This document shows, in pieces, positions 44,636-53,480 of a DNA stretch of 64,000 nt. Below the pieces are notes generated by a model. It had not been told where the DNA came from and ran no database searches. It saw nothing but the letters and a program-made list of their open reading frames with translations. How positions within the stretch are numbered: position 1 is the stretch's first letter; each line of letters starts with the position of its first letter. The position numbers and the translations under genes are program-made. Source of the DNA: Aeromicrobium sp. Sec7.5 (lineage in GTDB: Bacteria; Actinomycetota; Actinomycetes; Propionibacteriales; Nocardioidaceae); NCBI RefSeq assembly GCF_036867135.1, contig NZ_JBAJIJ010000001.1, positions 2,577,784 through 2,641,783 of the forward strand, read 5' to 3'.

Positions 44636-45715
44636 TCAGCAGGAGGCCAGGACGAGCGGGCCGATGAACGACATCAGCGAGGCTGCACCGGCCTGGCGGT
44701 CGAACTCGAGCACCGCGACGTCACCGTCGACCCGGTGCCGGGTCAGCACGATCGACTCCTCGACCGTGCCCGTCTGGCCGATGAACGGTCCCGTCGCGAG
44801 CCGGGCGCGCACCTCGGCCTGACCGGCAGCCACGGGTGCGGAGTCGAAGGCCAGCGCGACCTCGAAACGGTCGCCGGAGTCACCGGTGCCCGGCTCGGTC
44901 GGGTCCTGCTCCCCCGCGCCCAGGCCTCGGACGAGCCAGCGGTACGGCTCGAGGGTGCCGGCGGCCTCGACCGCGACGGCGGCCTGGGCCGCGATGTCGG
45001 GCCCGGACTCCGCCGGGTCGGTCGAGGCGCACCCGGCGCTGCCCGACTGGAGCGAGAACGCGTCGAGGTCGACGGCCTGGGCCCAGGCGCGCAGCGCGGT
45101 GGGATCGTCGGCCAACGACGGGGATCGCCCCTCGGCGACGTCGCCGAGGCGTTCGACGACCTCGAGCTCCGACGAGGCCACCACGACCCCGCCGTCGAGC
45201 AGCCGCGCGTGCTGGAACGTCTCCGGGGTGGACACGCCGCCGGCCCGCAGGTCGGAGAGCTCGATCGTCCACTCGTCGCCGTCCTGCACGTACCCGAGGT
45301 CGCGCATCCGCTCGCTCGTGACGTCGCGGGACTCGGGCAGACCCAGGAACAGGGCCGAGCCCGCGGTCGTCTGCACGAACGCCTCCCAGCGCACCGTCCG
45401 CGGCGACCAGCCGAGTCCGTCGGCCACGACGTCGCCGCTCGACACGAGGGTGGACCGGGTCGCCAGGTCACGCGTTGCGGCCTGCTCGACGACGTCGTCG
45501 CCCCCCGCCCCGAGCCGGTCGCGCAGCGCGGACCAGTTCGTCACGTCGATGCTCGAGACGTTCGCCGGCGCCAGCTGCGCGAGATCGGCCACCCCGAAGT
45601 CGGGCGTGAGACGTTCCGCGGCGACCATCCCGGCCGCGACCGCACCGCCGATCACGACGACCGAGACGAGTCCGACGAACGGTCGAGAGAGCCAGCTGCG
45701 GGTGCCCACGGCCAC
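44636..45715 (-). CDS. Putative membrane-anchored extracytoplasmic protein, unknown function
   Basis: About 359 residues: a short basic head (TRSWLSRPF), one membrane helix (VGLVSVVVIGGAVAAGMVAA) and a large soluble domain with a Cys near the middle (GSAGCAST) and a final Cys (LVLASC). The domain starts with DFGVADLAQLAPANVSSID. I do not recognise a family. The GTG at 45715 follows GGAAAGGG; a GTG two codons later is possible. It is inserted between ppk and mutT1, convergent with ppk and divergent from mutT1. Confidence 0.65.
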   Translation of the reverse strand: MAVGTRSWLSRPFVGLVSVVVIGGAVAAGMVAAERLTPDFGVADLAQLAPANVSSIDVTNWSALRDRLGAGGDDVVEQAATRDLATRSTLVSSGDVVADGLGWSPRTVRWEAFVQTTAGSALFLGLPESRDVTSERMRDLGYVQDGDEWTIELSDLRAGGVSTPETFQHARLLDGGVVVASSELEVVERLGDVAEGRSPSLADDPTALRAWAQAVDLDAFSLQSGSAGCASTDPAESGPDIAAQAAVAVEAAGTLEPYRWLVRGLGAGEQDPTEPGTGDSGDRFEVALAFDSAPVAAGQAEVRARLATGPFIGQTGTVEESIVLTRHRVDGDVAVLEFDRQAGAASLMSFIGPLVLASC

Positions 45716-45792
45716 CAGCCCTTTCCAGGTCGAGTCCCGACCGCGACGCCCCGGGTCGGGGCCCAGCAGCCATCGACAAGGACAATACGTCC

Positions 45793-46671
45793 ATGACCCG
45801 CGAGCGAACCATCGTGGCCGCGGGCGGCGTCGTCTGGCGCCCGCGGCCAGGCACCCGCAACGGAGTCGAGCTGCTGGTGGCGCACCGGCCCCGCTACGAC
45901 GACTGGACGTTCCCCAAGGGCAAGCGCGACGACGGCGAACCCGTGCAGCGCACCGCGGTGCGCGAGATCGAGGAGGAGACCGGTCTCCGGGTCCACCTCG
46001 GGGTGCCGCTGCCCGCCGTGCGCTACCGCGTCGGGGCCGGACCCAAGATCGTCCACTACTGGTCGGCGCGGCCTGATCCGGAGTCGCCGGGCGCGTTCGT
46101 GCCCAACAAGGAGGTCGACGAGGTGCGGTGGCTGCGCCCCCGCGAGGTGCGCGACCTGCTGACCTACACGCACGACCGCGATCTGCTGGCGGCGTTCCGC
46201 GGACGCCGCGACGCCGGCCACCACAAGGCCCGCTCCCTCGTGGTGCTCCGGCACGGCAAGGCGGCCTCGGCCGGCCGGTGGCGCGGCGCCGATCACGACC
46301 GGCCGCTGACCGACCTCGGCCTGAGCCAGGCCGAGGGCCTCGCGCTGACGCTCTCGCAGTACGGCCCGGCCCGGATGCTCGCCAGCCCAGCCCTGCGGTG
46401 CCGGCAGACCCTCGCCCCCCTCGCGGACTCGGTCGGGCATCCCGTGGCGATCGACCGACGCCTCGTCGAGGACGCCCCCGCCACCGCCGTCGCCGCCGTC
46501 GTGCGCGAGGCGATGGCACGGCGAGGGCTCGCGGTGCTGTGCAGCCACCTGCCCACCCTGATGATCGCCTTCGACGCGATCGGCCTGAAGCCGCTCGACC
46601 TCGCCCCGGGCGAGGGGGTCGTGGTGCACCACCGCCACGGTCGGGTCGTCTCGACCGAGCGTCTGCCCTGA
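45793..46671 (+). CDS. mutT1: MutT1-like Nudix hydrolase fused to histidine phosphatase
   Basis: A 292-residue two-domain protein. The Nudix box is GKRDDGEPVQRTAVREIEEE followed by TGL (about residues 43-65). The C-terminal histidine-phosphatase domain starts with VVLRHGKAA (RHG motif) and has the later CSHLPTL His. Mycobacterial MutT1 with this architecture hydrolyses 8-oxo-GTP/8-oxo-dGTP and diadenosine polyphosphates. The promoter is probably leaderless (GACAAT, 6 bases, ATG). It lies next to the ppk region, as in mycobacteria. Confidence 0.9.
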   Translation: MTRERTIVAAGGVVWRPRPGTRNGVELLVAHRPRYDDWTFPKGKRDDGEPVQRTAVREIEEETGLRVHLGVPLPAVRYRVGAGPKIVHYWSARPDPESPGAFVPNKEVDEVRWLRPREVRDLLTYTHDRDLLAAFRGRRDAGHHKARSLVVLRHGKAASAGRWRGADHDRPLTDLGLSQAEGLALTLSQYGPARMLASPALRCRQTLAPLADSVGHPVAIDRRLVEDAPATAVAAVVREAMARRGLAVLCSHLPTLMIAFDAIGLKPLDLAPGEGVVVHHRHGRVVSTERLP

Positions 46672-46752
46672 CCTCGCCCACCCCTGCCGGCGTGATGTCC
46701 GTTACCTCCCGGACACCGCCTGCGACTGCAACGGCGCCGGGAGGGCTGCAGC

Positions 46753-46785
46753 GTTCCAGGATCGTTCACCGTTCGTTCACCCGGC
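46753..46785 (+). promoter_or_regulatory. PHO box upstream of pstS
   Basis: Three consecutive 11-base direct repeat units start GTTCCAG (46753), GTTCACC (46764) and GTTCACC (46775). This is the layout of actinobacterial PhoP boxes. A GATACA 11 bases downstream (46796-46801) can serve as -10. Phosphate-starvation induction by PhoP is expected; phoP and phoR are not in the window. Confidence 0.7.
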
Positions 46786-46860
46786 ACGGACCCGCGATAC
46801 ACCTGGCCTCCCTAGCGTCCTCACGTCAGTCCCCCCCGTTCCTTTTGAAGGGATCTTCAC

Positions 46861-47952
46861 GTGAAGCGCAACACCCTGCGTACCTCGGCCTCCGCCGCGG
46901 CGCTCCTTTCCCTCTCCCTCGTGCTCGGCGCCTGCGGCGCTGGCAACGAGGATGGCGGCGACTCGGGCTCCGGCTCGCTGTCCGGCACGCTGAACGGCGC
47001 CGGCGCCAGCTCGCAGCAGGCCGTCGTCGCTGCGTGGAAGGCCGCCTTCCAGACCGAGAACTCCGACGCGACGGTCAACTACGACCCGGTCGGCTCCGGC
47101 GGCGGCCGTGAGCAGTTCCTCTCCGGTGGCGTCGACTTCGCCGGTTCGGACGCCTACCTCGACGACGAGGAGCTCGCTGCGGCCCAGGAGCGCTGCGGCG
47201 GCGACATCATCGAGGTCCCCGTCTACGTGAGCCCCATCGCGGTGGCGTTCAACCTCGAGGGCGTCGACGAGCTCAACCTGTCGGCCCAGACGATCGGCGC
47301 CATCTTCGAGGGCACGATCACGGCGTGGAACGATCCCGCGATCGTCGCCGACAACCCGAACGTCGACCTCCCGTCGGACGCGATCATCCCGGTGCACCGC
47401 TCGGACGACTCGGGCACCACGAAGAACTTCACGGCCTACCTCGAGGAGACCTCGGGCGGCTCGTGGACCGCGGGTGAGGTCGAGACCTGGCCCACGCCGG
47501 AGGGTGAGAGCGCCCAGGGCACCGCGGGAGTCATCGACCGCGTCAAGGCCACGGCCAACTCGATCACGTACGCCGACGCCAGCCAGGCCGGCGACCTCTC
47601 CACGGCCGCCGTCAAGGTCGGCGACGACTTCACCGAGTACTCCCCCGAGGCCGCTGCCGCGATCCTCGAGAAGTCCGCTCCGGTCGAGGGGCGCGGCGAG
47701 ACCGACCTCGCCATCGCGGTGGACCGCGCCACGGAGGAGGCCGGCGTCTACCCCGTCGTGCTGGTCTCCTACGCGATCGCCTGCCAGACCTACGACGACG
47801 GCGCGAAGGCCGATCTCGTCAAGGGCTGGATGAGCTACCTCGTCAGCTCCGAGGGCCAGGAGAAGGCCGCCGCCGACGCCGGCGCCGCGCCGATCGGCGG
47901 CGACATCGCCGAGAAGGCCCAGGCTGCCGTCGAGACGATCTCGGCCAGCTGA
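46861..47952 (+). CDS. pstS: Phosphate ABC transporter substrate-binding lipoprotein PstS
   Basis: A 363-residue lipoprotein. A signal peptide ends at lipobox LVLGAC, then a Gly/Ser-rich linker, then the phosphate-binding fold with LNGAGASSQQAVVAAW, VNYDPVGSGGGREQFLSGGV and HRSDDSGTTKNFTAYL, whose Ser, Asp and Arg residues contact phosphate. It captures phosphate outside the membrane for PstCAB. The start is a GTG, 75 bases past the PHO box. It is the first gene of pstSCAB. Confidence 0.95.
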   Translation: MKRNTLRTSASAAALLSLSLVLGACGAGNEDGGDSGSGSLSGTLNGAGASSQQAVVAAWKAAFQTENSDATVNYDPVGSGGGREQFLSGGVDFAGSDAYLDDEELAAAQERCGGDIIEVPVYVSPIAVAFNLEGVDELNLSAQTIGAIFEGTITAWNDPAIVADNPNVDLPSDAIIPVHRSDDSGTTKNFTAYLEETSGGSWTAGEVETWPTPEGESAQGTAGVIDRVKATANSITYADASQAGDLSTAAVKVGDDFTEYSPEAAAAILEKSAPVEGRGETDLAIAVDRATEEAGVYPVVLVSYAIACQTYDDGAKADLVKGWMSYLVSSEGQEKAAADAGAAPIGGDIAEKAQAAVETISAS

Positions 47953-48056
47953 TTCCCTCGGAGGCCGGTCGGTGAGAGTCTGAAGACCTCACCGACCGGC
48001 CTCCACGGGGTTCGCCCCCGATCCACCCCACCAGTTCTGTCGAAAGAAGGAACGCC

Positions 48057-49019
48057 GTGAGCAGCACGACCGAGCGGGAGAAGGAAGCCCCTCGTCCCGT
48101 TCGCCGTCCAGGCGACCGCATCTTCGAGGGCCTCTCCACGAGTGCCGGCGTCCTGATCCTGCTGACCCTGCTCGGCGTCGGGATCTTCCTGACGCTCGAG
48201 GGCCTCCCCGGCATCACGGCGTCCGCCGACGAGATCGGCGGCAAGACGGGTGGCAAGGGCTTCTTCGCCTACGTCTGGCCCCTCGTGTTCGGCACCGTCT
48301 GGGCCGCCGTCATCGCGCTCCTGATCGCCGTGCCCGTCGCCATCGGCGTCGCCCTCTACATCTCGCACTACGCCCCGCCGCGACTCAGCTCGACCCTCGG
48401 CTACGTCATCGACCTGCTGGCCGCGGTGCCGTCGGTCGTCTACGGCCTCTGGGGCCTGCTGTTCCTGTCGCGCGAGCTGGCGCCGTTCTACCAGTGGCTC
48501 GCCGACAACCTCGGCTTCATCCCCTTCTTCGCGGGCAACCCGTCCGGCGGCGTGTCGGCCAACAGCATCCTCACGGCGAGCCTCGTGCTGGCGGTCATGG
48601 TGCTGCCGATCATCACCGCGATCTGCCGCGAGATCTTCCTGCAGACCCCCCGTCTGCACGAGGAGGCCGCCCTCGCCCTCGGCGCCACCCGCTGGGAGAT
48701 GGTCCGACTCTCGGTCTTCCCCTACGCCCGTTCGGGCATCGTCTCGGCCTCGATGCTCGGCCTGGGCCGAGCCCTCGGCGAGACCATGGCCGTCGCGATG
48801 GTGCTGTCCGCGTCCGGCGTCGTGACGTTCAACCTGATCGGCAGCACGAACCCCAGCACGATCGCCGCCAACATCGCCCTGCAGTTCCCCGAGGCCTTCG
48901 GCACCTTCACCAACGTGCTGATCGCCACGGGCCTGGTGCTCTTCGTGATCACCTTCGCCGCCAACTTCGCCGCGCGCGCCATCGTGGAGCGCCGCAAGGA
49001 CTTCTCGGGAGCCAACTGA
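48057..49019 (+). CDS. pstC: Phosphate ABC transporter permease PstC
   Basis: A 320-residue permease with six membrane helices and the EAA loop EEAALALGATRWEMVRLSVFPYARSG. The GTG has GAAAGAAGGA upstream. Its stop overlaps the pstA start (ATGA), so the two permeases are translated together. It forms the transmembrane channel with PstA. Confidence 0.95.
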   Translation: MSSTTEREKEAPRPVRRPGDRIFEGLSTSAGVLILLTLLGVGIFLTLEGLPGITASADEIGGKTGGKGFFAYVWPLVFGTVWAAVIALLIAVPVAIGVALYISHYAPPRLSSTLGYVIDLLAAVPSVVYGLWGLLFLSRELAPFYQWLADNLGFIPFFAGNPSGGVSANSILTASLVLAVMVLPIITAICREIFLQTPRLHEEAALALGATRWEMVRLSVFPYARSGIVSASMLGLGRALGETMAVAMVLSASGVVTFNLIGSTNPSTIAANIALQFPEAFGTFTNVLIATGLVLFVITFAANFAARAIVERRKDFSGAN

Positions 49020-50089
49020 TGACCACGACGCTCCAGAGGACGCCCGAGCCCGACCTGCAGCAGCAGCTGCAGGACCACCAGCTCCCCACGTACCTGCCCA
49101 AGGCCATCATCGCGGGTGCCGCACTCGTCGGCATCGCCCTCACGGTCGTGGGCGGCCTGTCGATCGCCCAGGCCGTCATCGTCGCGTGGCTGCTCACCTG
49201 GGCGCTGCCGATCGCGTCGCGCGTCGTGGAGGGGGGCCGCAAGGCCGCCGACCGCACCGTGACGCTGCTGGTGTCCAGCGCCTTCGGCCTGGCGCTCATC
49301 CCGCTCGGCTCGATCCTGACCCTCGTGGTGAGCCGCGGCGGACCCCAGCTCAACGCCGAGTTCCTGACCTACTCCATGCGCAACGTGGTCGGCGAGGGTG
49401 GCGGCATCTACCACGCGCTCGTCGGCACGCTGATCATCACGGCCGCCGCCACCGTCATCTCGGTGCCGATCGGTCTCTTCACCGCGATCTACCTGGTCGA
49501 GTACGGCGACGGGAACCGGCTGTCACGCTGGATCACCTTCCTGGTCGACGTCATGACCGGTATCCCGTCGATCGTCGCCGGCCTCTTCGCCTACGCGCTG
49601 TTCGTGATCTTCTTCGGTGAGGGCATCCGACTCGGCATCGGCGGCGCCGTCGCGCTCGCCGTGCTCATGGTGCCGATCGTCGTGCGTGCGTGCGAGGAGA
49701 TGCTCAAGCTCGTGCCGAACGAGCTGCGCGAGGCGGCCTTCGCCCTGGGCGTGCCGAAGTGGCGCACCGTGGTCAAGGTCGTGCTCCCCACGGCCATCTC
49801 CGGCATCGTGACGGGCGTGACCCTCGCGATCGCCCGCGTGATCGGCGAGACCGCCCCGCTGCTGATCATCGCGGGCCTGACCGACTCGGTGAACTTCAAC
49901 CTGTTCTCCGAGCGCATGACGACGCTGCCGGTCTTCACGTACTTCTCGGTGAAGTTCCCCGGCGTCCCGCCCGAGGCCAGCATCGACCGCGGCTGGGGCG
50001 CGGCGCTCGTGCTCATCATCATCGTGATGGTCCTCAACCTCATCGCCCGCGCCGTGAGCTACTTCTTCTCCCCCAAGGGCGAGCGATGA
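49019..50089 (+). CDS. pstA: Phosphate ABC transporter permease PstA
   Basis: A 356-residue permease. An extended N-terminal region with two extra hydrophobic segments precedes the six-helix core. The core carries [20 protein letters not shown] and the EAA loop [21 protein letters not shown]. The ATG overlaps the pstC stop by one base pattern (TGATG). A 23-codon frame begins within its stop codon (ATGA). Confidence 0.94.
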   Translation: MTTTLQRTPEPDLQQQLQDHQLPTYLPKAIIAGAALVGIALTVVGGLSIAQAVIVAWLLTWALPIASRVVEGGRKAADRTVTLLVSSAFGLALIPLGSILTLVVSRGGPQLNAEFLTYSMRNVVGEGGGIYHALVGTLIITAAATVISVPIGLFTAIYLVEYGDGNRLSRWITFLVDVMTGIPSIVAGLFAYALFVIFFGEGIRLGIGGAVALAVLMVPIVVRACEEMLKLVPNELREAAFALGVPKWRTVVKVVLPTAISGIVTGVTLAIARVIGETAPLLIIAGLTDSVNFNLFSERMTTLPVFTYFSVKFPGVPPEASIDRGWGAALVLIIIVMVLNLIARAVSYFFSPKGER

Positions 50090-50157
50090 GCACGCGGACC
50101 GGCCCCTCGCACCTTCCCTCCGTCACGACCGACCGCGCCGCGCGGCTCGGGCTCTGA
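50086..50157 (+). CDS. Possible 23-residue ORF between pstA and pstB
   Basis: An ATG overlapping the pstA stop (ATGA) opens a 23-codon frame ([20 protein letters not shown] and three more) that ends 11 bases before pstB. The overlap would allow translation by termination-reinitiation. It has no recognisable motif, and may simply be chance in an 79-base gap. Confidence 0.2.
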   Translation: MSTRTGPSHLPSVTTDRAARLGL

Positions 50158-50168
50158 AAGGAAAATCG

Positions 50169-50948
50169 ATGGCCAAGAGCATCGACGTCTCAGACCTGGA
50201 CATCTACTACGGGGACTTCCTCGCGGTCGAGGGTGTCAACATCACGATCCCCGCGAAGTCCGTGACGGCGTTCATCGGACCGTCGGGCTGCGGCAAGTCG
50301 ACCTTCCTGCGCTCGCTCAACCGCATGCACGAGGTCATCAAGGGTGCCCGCGTCGACGGCAAGGTGCTGGTCGACGGCACCGACCTGTACGCGGCCGACA
50401 TGGACCCGGTCAACGTGCGCCGCCTGATCGGCATGGTCTTCCAGCGCCCGAACCCGTTCCCGACGATGAGCATCTACGACAACGTGCTCGCGGGGCAGAA
50501 GCTCAACAGCAAGAAGATGAAGAAGTCGGAGGCGGACGACACTGTCGAGCGCGCGCTGCGCCAGGCGGGCCTGTGGGCCGAGGTCAAGGACCGTCTCTCG
50601 CGTCCGGGCTCCGGTCTCTCCGGTGGTCAGCAGCAGCGTCTGTGCATCGCCCGTGCGGTGGCGGTGCAGCCCGAGATCCTGCTGATGGACGAGCCGTGCT
50701 CGGCCCTCGACCCGATCTCGACGAGCGTCATCGAGGACCTGATCCACGAGCTCAAGACCGAGTACACGATCGTGATCGTGACCCACAACATGCAGCAGGC
50801 CGCCCGCGTCAGCGACGACACGGCGTTCTTCAACCTCGCGGGCGTCGGCCAGCCGGGCAAGCTCGTCGAGTCGGGCCGGACCGAGAAGATCTTCTCGAAC
50901 CCCGACAACCCCGCCACCGAGTCCTACATCCAGGGTCGGTTCGGCTGA
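50169..50948 (+). CDS. pstB: Phosphate ABC transporter ATP-binding protein PstB
   Basis: A 259-residue ABC ATPase with Walker [11 protein letters not shown]-loop [17 protein letters not shown] (PstB-specific), signature LSGGQQQR and Walker [14 protein letters not shown], plus the H-loop TH in [15 protein letters not shown]. It energises phosphate uptake. GAAAGGAAAA precedes the ATG. The terminator at 50974-51000 closes the operon. No phoU follows; the DUF47 PhoU-like protein encoded nearby belongs to the Pit system. Confidence 0.96.
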   Translation: MAKSIDVSDLDIYYGDFLAVEGVNITIPAKSVTAFIGPSGCGKSTFLRSLNRMHEVIKGARVDGKVLVDGTDLYAADMDPVNVRRLIGMVFQRPNPFPTMSIYDNVLAGQKLNSKKMKKSEADDTVERALRQAGLWAEVKDRLSRPGSGLSGGQQQRLCIARAVAVQPEILLMDEPCSALDPISTSVIEDLIHELKTEYTIVIVTHNMQQAARVSDDTAFFNLAGVGQPGKLVESGRTEKIFSNPDNPATESYIQGRFG

Positions 50949-50973
50949 GCCCGAACTCAACCTCTGCACGACA

Positions 50974-51000
50974 AGGCCCCCGCCGACCGCGGGGGCCTTC
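50974..51000 (+). terminator. Terminator of pstSCAB
   Basis: AAGGCCCCCGC and its complement pair as a perfect 11-bp stem around a 5-base loop, 25 bases past the pstB stop. Confidence 0.8.
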
Positions 51001-51033
51001 GTCGTTCCGGCACCACCGGTCGTCACCACCTCG

Positions 51034-51185
51034 CTGGTCGAGTGCTCGGCGAGCCCTGGCGAGCCGGCGCATCGAGACCCGGTCGGCTGACCGGATCCGC
51101 CACCACAGCCCGGTCCGACCGCTCACCGTCACCTGGCCAGCGTCTCGATACACCGCCTTCGTTCCTCAGGCGCCACTCGACGACC
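51034..51185. repeat. Intergenic inverted repeat of TCGAG/CTCGA class
   Basis: CTGGTCGAGTG...CATCGAGACC (51034-51079) faces the inverse GTCTCGATAC...ACTCGACGACC (51142-51185) across 62 bases. The layout resembles paired extragenic palindromes that are widespread in actinobacteria. No ORF lies in 51001-51214. Confidence 0.6.
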
Positions 51186-51214
51186 GGGCCGACCGGCTCC
51201 GCCGGTGACACCCC

Positions 51215-51241
51215 TGACCACCGCGCTTCGCGCGGAGGTCA
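51215..51241. terminator. Terminator overlapping the pit stop codon
   Basis: TGACC-A-CCGCGC pairs with GCGCGG-A-GGTCA around TTC. The distal arm includes the pit stop codon (51239-51241). Confidence 0.5.
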
Positions 51242-52261
51242 GGGCAGGAAGATGCGGGCGACGAAGTACGTGAGCGCCGAGACCGCCGCGGCCGCCGGCA
51301 TCGTCACGATCCAGGCCACGACGATGCCGCGGGCCACGCCCCATCGGACCGCGCTGAGGCGCTTGGTGGCGCCAGCACCCATGATCGCCGAGGTGATCGT
51401 GTGGGTCGTGGACACCGGCGCGTGCAGACCGATCGCCATGACGTAGAGCACCGTGGCCGCCACACCCTCGGCGGCGAAGCCCTTGGGCGGGTCGAGGTCG
51501 ATGATGCGCCGTCCGAGCGTGCGCATGATGCGCCACCCGCCCGAGTAGGTGCCGGCCGCGATGGCCGAGGCGGCCGCCACGATGACCCAGAGCGGAACGC
51601 CGTCACCATCGGAGTAGCCACCAGCGACGAGCGCCAGCACGATGACGCCCATCGTCTTCTGCGCGTCCTGCAGGCCGTGGCCGAGCGACATGCCCGCGGC
51701 CGAGACGGTCTGGGCGTGCCGGAAGCCGCGGGAGACCTTGTGCGGGTTGGCCTTGCGGAAGGTCCACATGATCGCGGTCATGAACGCGAAGGCGCCGAAG
51801 AAGCCGAGCAGGGGCGAGAGCACCATCGGGATGGCGACCTTCTCGACGAGCGTCTCCCCCGAGACCGACGTCGCGGACGCGAGTCCTGCGCCGACGATGC
51901 CGCCGATCAGCGCGTGGGACGACGACGACGGGATGCCGAAGTACCACGTGATGAGGTTCCAGGTGATCGCGCCGATCAGGGCCGCCAGGACGATGGTCAG
52001 GGCATGGGCCCGGTCGGCGTCGGAGACGCTCGTGACCCCCTCGATGTCGATGATCCCCTGGATCGTCTTGGCGACCTCGACGCCCAGCAGGGCGCCCACG
52101 AAGTTCAGGACGGCCGCCATCGCCAGGGCGACCCGCGGCGTCAGGGCGCGCGTCGAGACCGAGGTGGCGATCGCGTTGGCGGCGTCGTGGAAGCCGTTGG
52201 TGTAGTCGAACACCAAGGCGATCACGACGACGGCGATCACCATCGACAGGACCATGTCCAC
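51239..52261 (-). CDS. pit: Low-affinity inorganic phosphate transporter (Pit)
   Basis: A 340-residue PiT-family carrier with about 9-10 membrane helices. The duplicated signature GANDVANA-type block appears as DYTNGFHDAANAIATSVSTR at the N-terminus and SLGHGLQDAQKTMGVI in the second half, with GIPSSSSHALIGG and APVSTTHTITSAIMG. It imports metal-phosphate with protons. The GTG start lies 3 bases after the DUF47 gene stop, with AAGGAG 9 bases upstream; an ATG two codons later is possible. Confidence 0.93.
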   Translation of the reverse strand: MDMVLSMVIAVVVIALVFDYTNGFHDAANAIATSVSTRALTPRVALAMAAVLNFVGALLGVEVAKTIQGIIDIEGVTSVSDADRAHALTIVLAALIGAITWNLITWYFGIPSSSSHALIGGIVGAGLASATSVSGETLVEKVAIPMVLSPLLGFFGAFAFMTAIMWTFRKANPHKVSRGFRHAQTVSAAGMSLGHGLQDAQKTMGVIVLALVAGGYSDGDGVPLWVIVAAASAIAAGTYSGGWRIMRTLGRRIIDLDPPKGFAAEGVAATVLYVMAIGLHAPVSTTHTITSAIMGAGATKRLSAVRWGVARGIVVAWIVTMPAAAAVSALTYFVARIFLP

Positions 52262-52264
52262 CGG

Positions 52265-52882
52265 TCAGGACTCCTTGACGGCGATCTGCTCGACGATGTT
52301 GGCGACGGTCTCCAACGCGTCGATGCCCTGCTCGACCGACTCGACGACGTCCTTCATCTTGAGGACCTGCATCGCCTTGTAGGAGCCGCCGAACAGGTGC
52401 GCGAGGATGCGACGGTGGTTGCGGTCGCCCTCGTTCTCGAGCCGGTTGATCTCGATCCAGTACTCGTCGAGGTTCTTCATCGTGCGCAGGCGCGGCATCG
52501 AGTCGGCAGTGAGCCGGCAGGCCCGCTGCAGGACGTCGAGCTGCTCGGCGAAGTAGGGCGGGAACTCGGTGACGTCGTAGAGGACGATCGAGTCGACCGT
52601 CTCCTCCATGAAGTCCATGACGTCGTCGAGCGCTCCCGCGAGCGAGTAGATGTCCTCGCGGTCGAAGGGGGTGACGAACGTGCTGTTGACGAGCCGGACG
52701 ATGCGGTGGGTCGTCTCGTCGGCCTGGTGCTCGGCCTCGCGCATGCGCTCGGAGAGGGCTTCGCGGTCGACGCCCTCCTCGAGGATGCTCGCCAGCAGGT
52801 CAGCGCCCGCCACGAGGTGGTTGGCGGCTTCGGAGAAAAGGTCGTAGAACGACGTCTCCACCGGTCGGATGCGGAAGCGCAC
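52265..52882 (-). CDS. DUF47 PhoU-like protein
   Basis: A 205-residue helical protein of the DUF47 family (MRFRIRPVETSFYDLFSEAA, then EHQADETTHRIVRLVNSTFV and FDREDIYSLAGALDDVMDFME). The repeated E-x3-D pattern provides PhoU-like metal sites. It is always paired with Pit transporters and presumably regulates them. The start is a GTG. It is the first gene of a two-gene operon with pit. Confidence 0.9.
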   Translation of the reverse strand: MRFRIRPVETSFYDLFSEAANHLVAGADLLASILEEGVDREALSERMREAEHQADETTHRIVRLVNSTFVTPFDREDIYSLAGALDDVMDFMEETVDSIVLYDVTEFPPYFAEQLDVLQRACRLTADSMPRLRTMKNLDEYWIEINRLENEGDRNHRRILAHLFGGSYKAMQVLKMKDVVESVEQGIDALETVANIVEQIAVKES

Positions 52883-52917
52883 GCCTAGCTCCTGTCCACG
52901 GTCAGTTGGCCGAGACC

Positions 52918-52948
52918 ATGCTAGGGGTTCACCGCGCGGTCACCAACG
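52918..52948 (-). promoter_or_regulatory. DUF47-pit promoter with PHO-box-like repeat
   Basis: TAGCAT (52918-52923, minus strand) is a probable -10. Directly upstream are two units in 11-base phase, GTTCACC (52927-52933) and GGTCACC (52938-52944) as read on the plus strand, covering the -35. The match to PhoP units and the location suggest PhoP control. The box faces away from the gene, which may mean repression rather than activation. Confidence 0.45.
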
Positions 52949-52967
52949 CGGCACCTAGCCTGGGGGG

Positions 52968-53117
52968 TCAGTCCTGGGTGAGGCCGAGGATCTCGTCGAC
53001 CTCGTCCTGCGTGAGGTGCGCGTTCTTGGACGTCGCGGCGATCATCAGACGACTCGTCAGCTCGATCTCGTCGAGCGCCGCGTCGTCGCGCAGGCGCTCG
53101 TCCAACGGTTCCGTCAT
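52968..53117 (-). CDS. Conserved-looking 49-residue acidic protein
   Basis: A 50-codon frame (MTEPLDERLRDDAALDEIEL, then TSRLMIAATSKNAHLTQDEV and DEILGLTQD). It is strongly acidic and predicted helical, with an HLTQDEVDEILG segment resembling a small regulatory helix pair. GAGGGAGG precedes the ATG at 53117, and codon use is typical of the genome, so it is likely real. It lies upstream of tRNA-Lys in divergent orientation. The family is not recognised. Confidence 0.6.
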   Translation of the reverse strand: MTEPLDERLRDDAALDEIELTSRLMIAATSKNAHLTQDEVDEILGLTQD

Positions 53118-53260
53118 GCCCTCCCTCACTTCTCCGAGAGGCTCCAGCGTATCCCTGCCACGGGTGGCGCGCGGACGTTATCCCCGACCGACGACGCCGC
53201 CCCCGACCAGGCCGTCCCCGACCGCCGGACGCAGCAGCGATGGCACACTGTGACCCGTCA

Positions 53261-53333
53261 GGGCCTCTAGCTCAATTGGCAGAGCAGCGGACTTTTAATC
53301 CGCGGGTTGTGGGTTCGAGTCCCACGGGGCCCA
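53261..53333 (+). tRNA. tRNA-Lys (TTT anticodon)
   Basis: A 73-base cloverleaf. Acceptor GGGCCTC pairs with GGGGCCC (two T-G or C-G variants), the D-arm contains AGCTCAATTGGCAGAGC, the anticodon loop is CTTTTAA with anticodon TTT, and the T-arm is GTGGGTTCGAGTCCCAC. The discriminator is A and CCA is not encoded. 53334-53480 beyond it shows no gene. Confidence 0.95.
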
Positions 53334-53480
53334 CCCGAGCATCCACGATCGCCTGCGACGACGCGGGCAGCGAGACCCCCGGCGAGACGGCCCACCCCTC
53401 ACGCACTCCCGGGCGCAACGACCTGTCGCTGACCCACCAGCGAGCGCAACCTCAAGCGCCAGGCCTGGCGTTGGCAGTGG

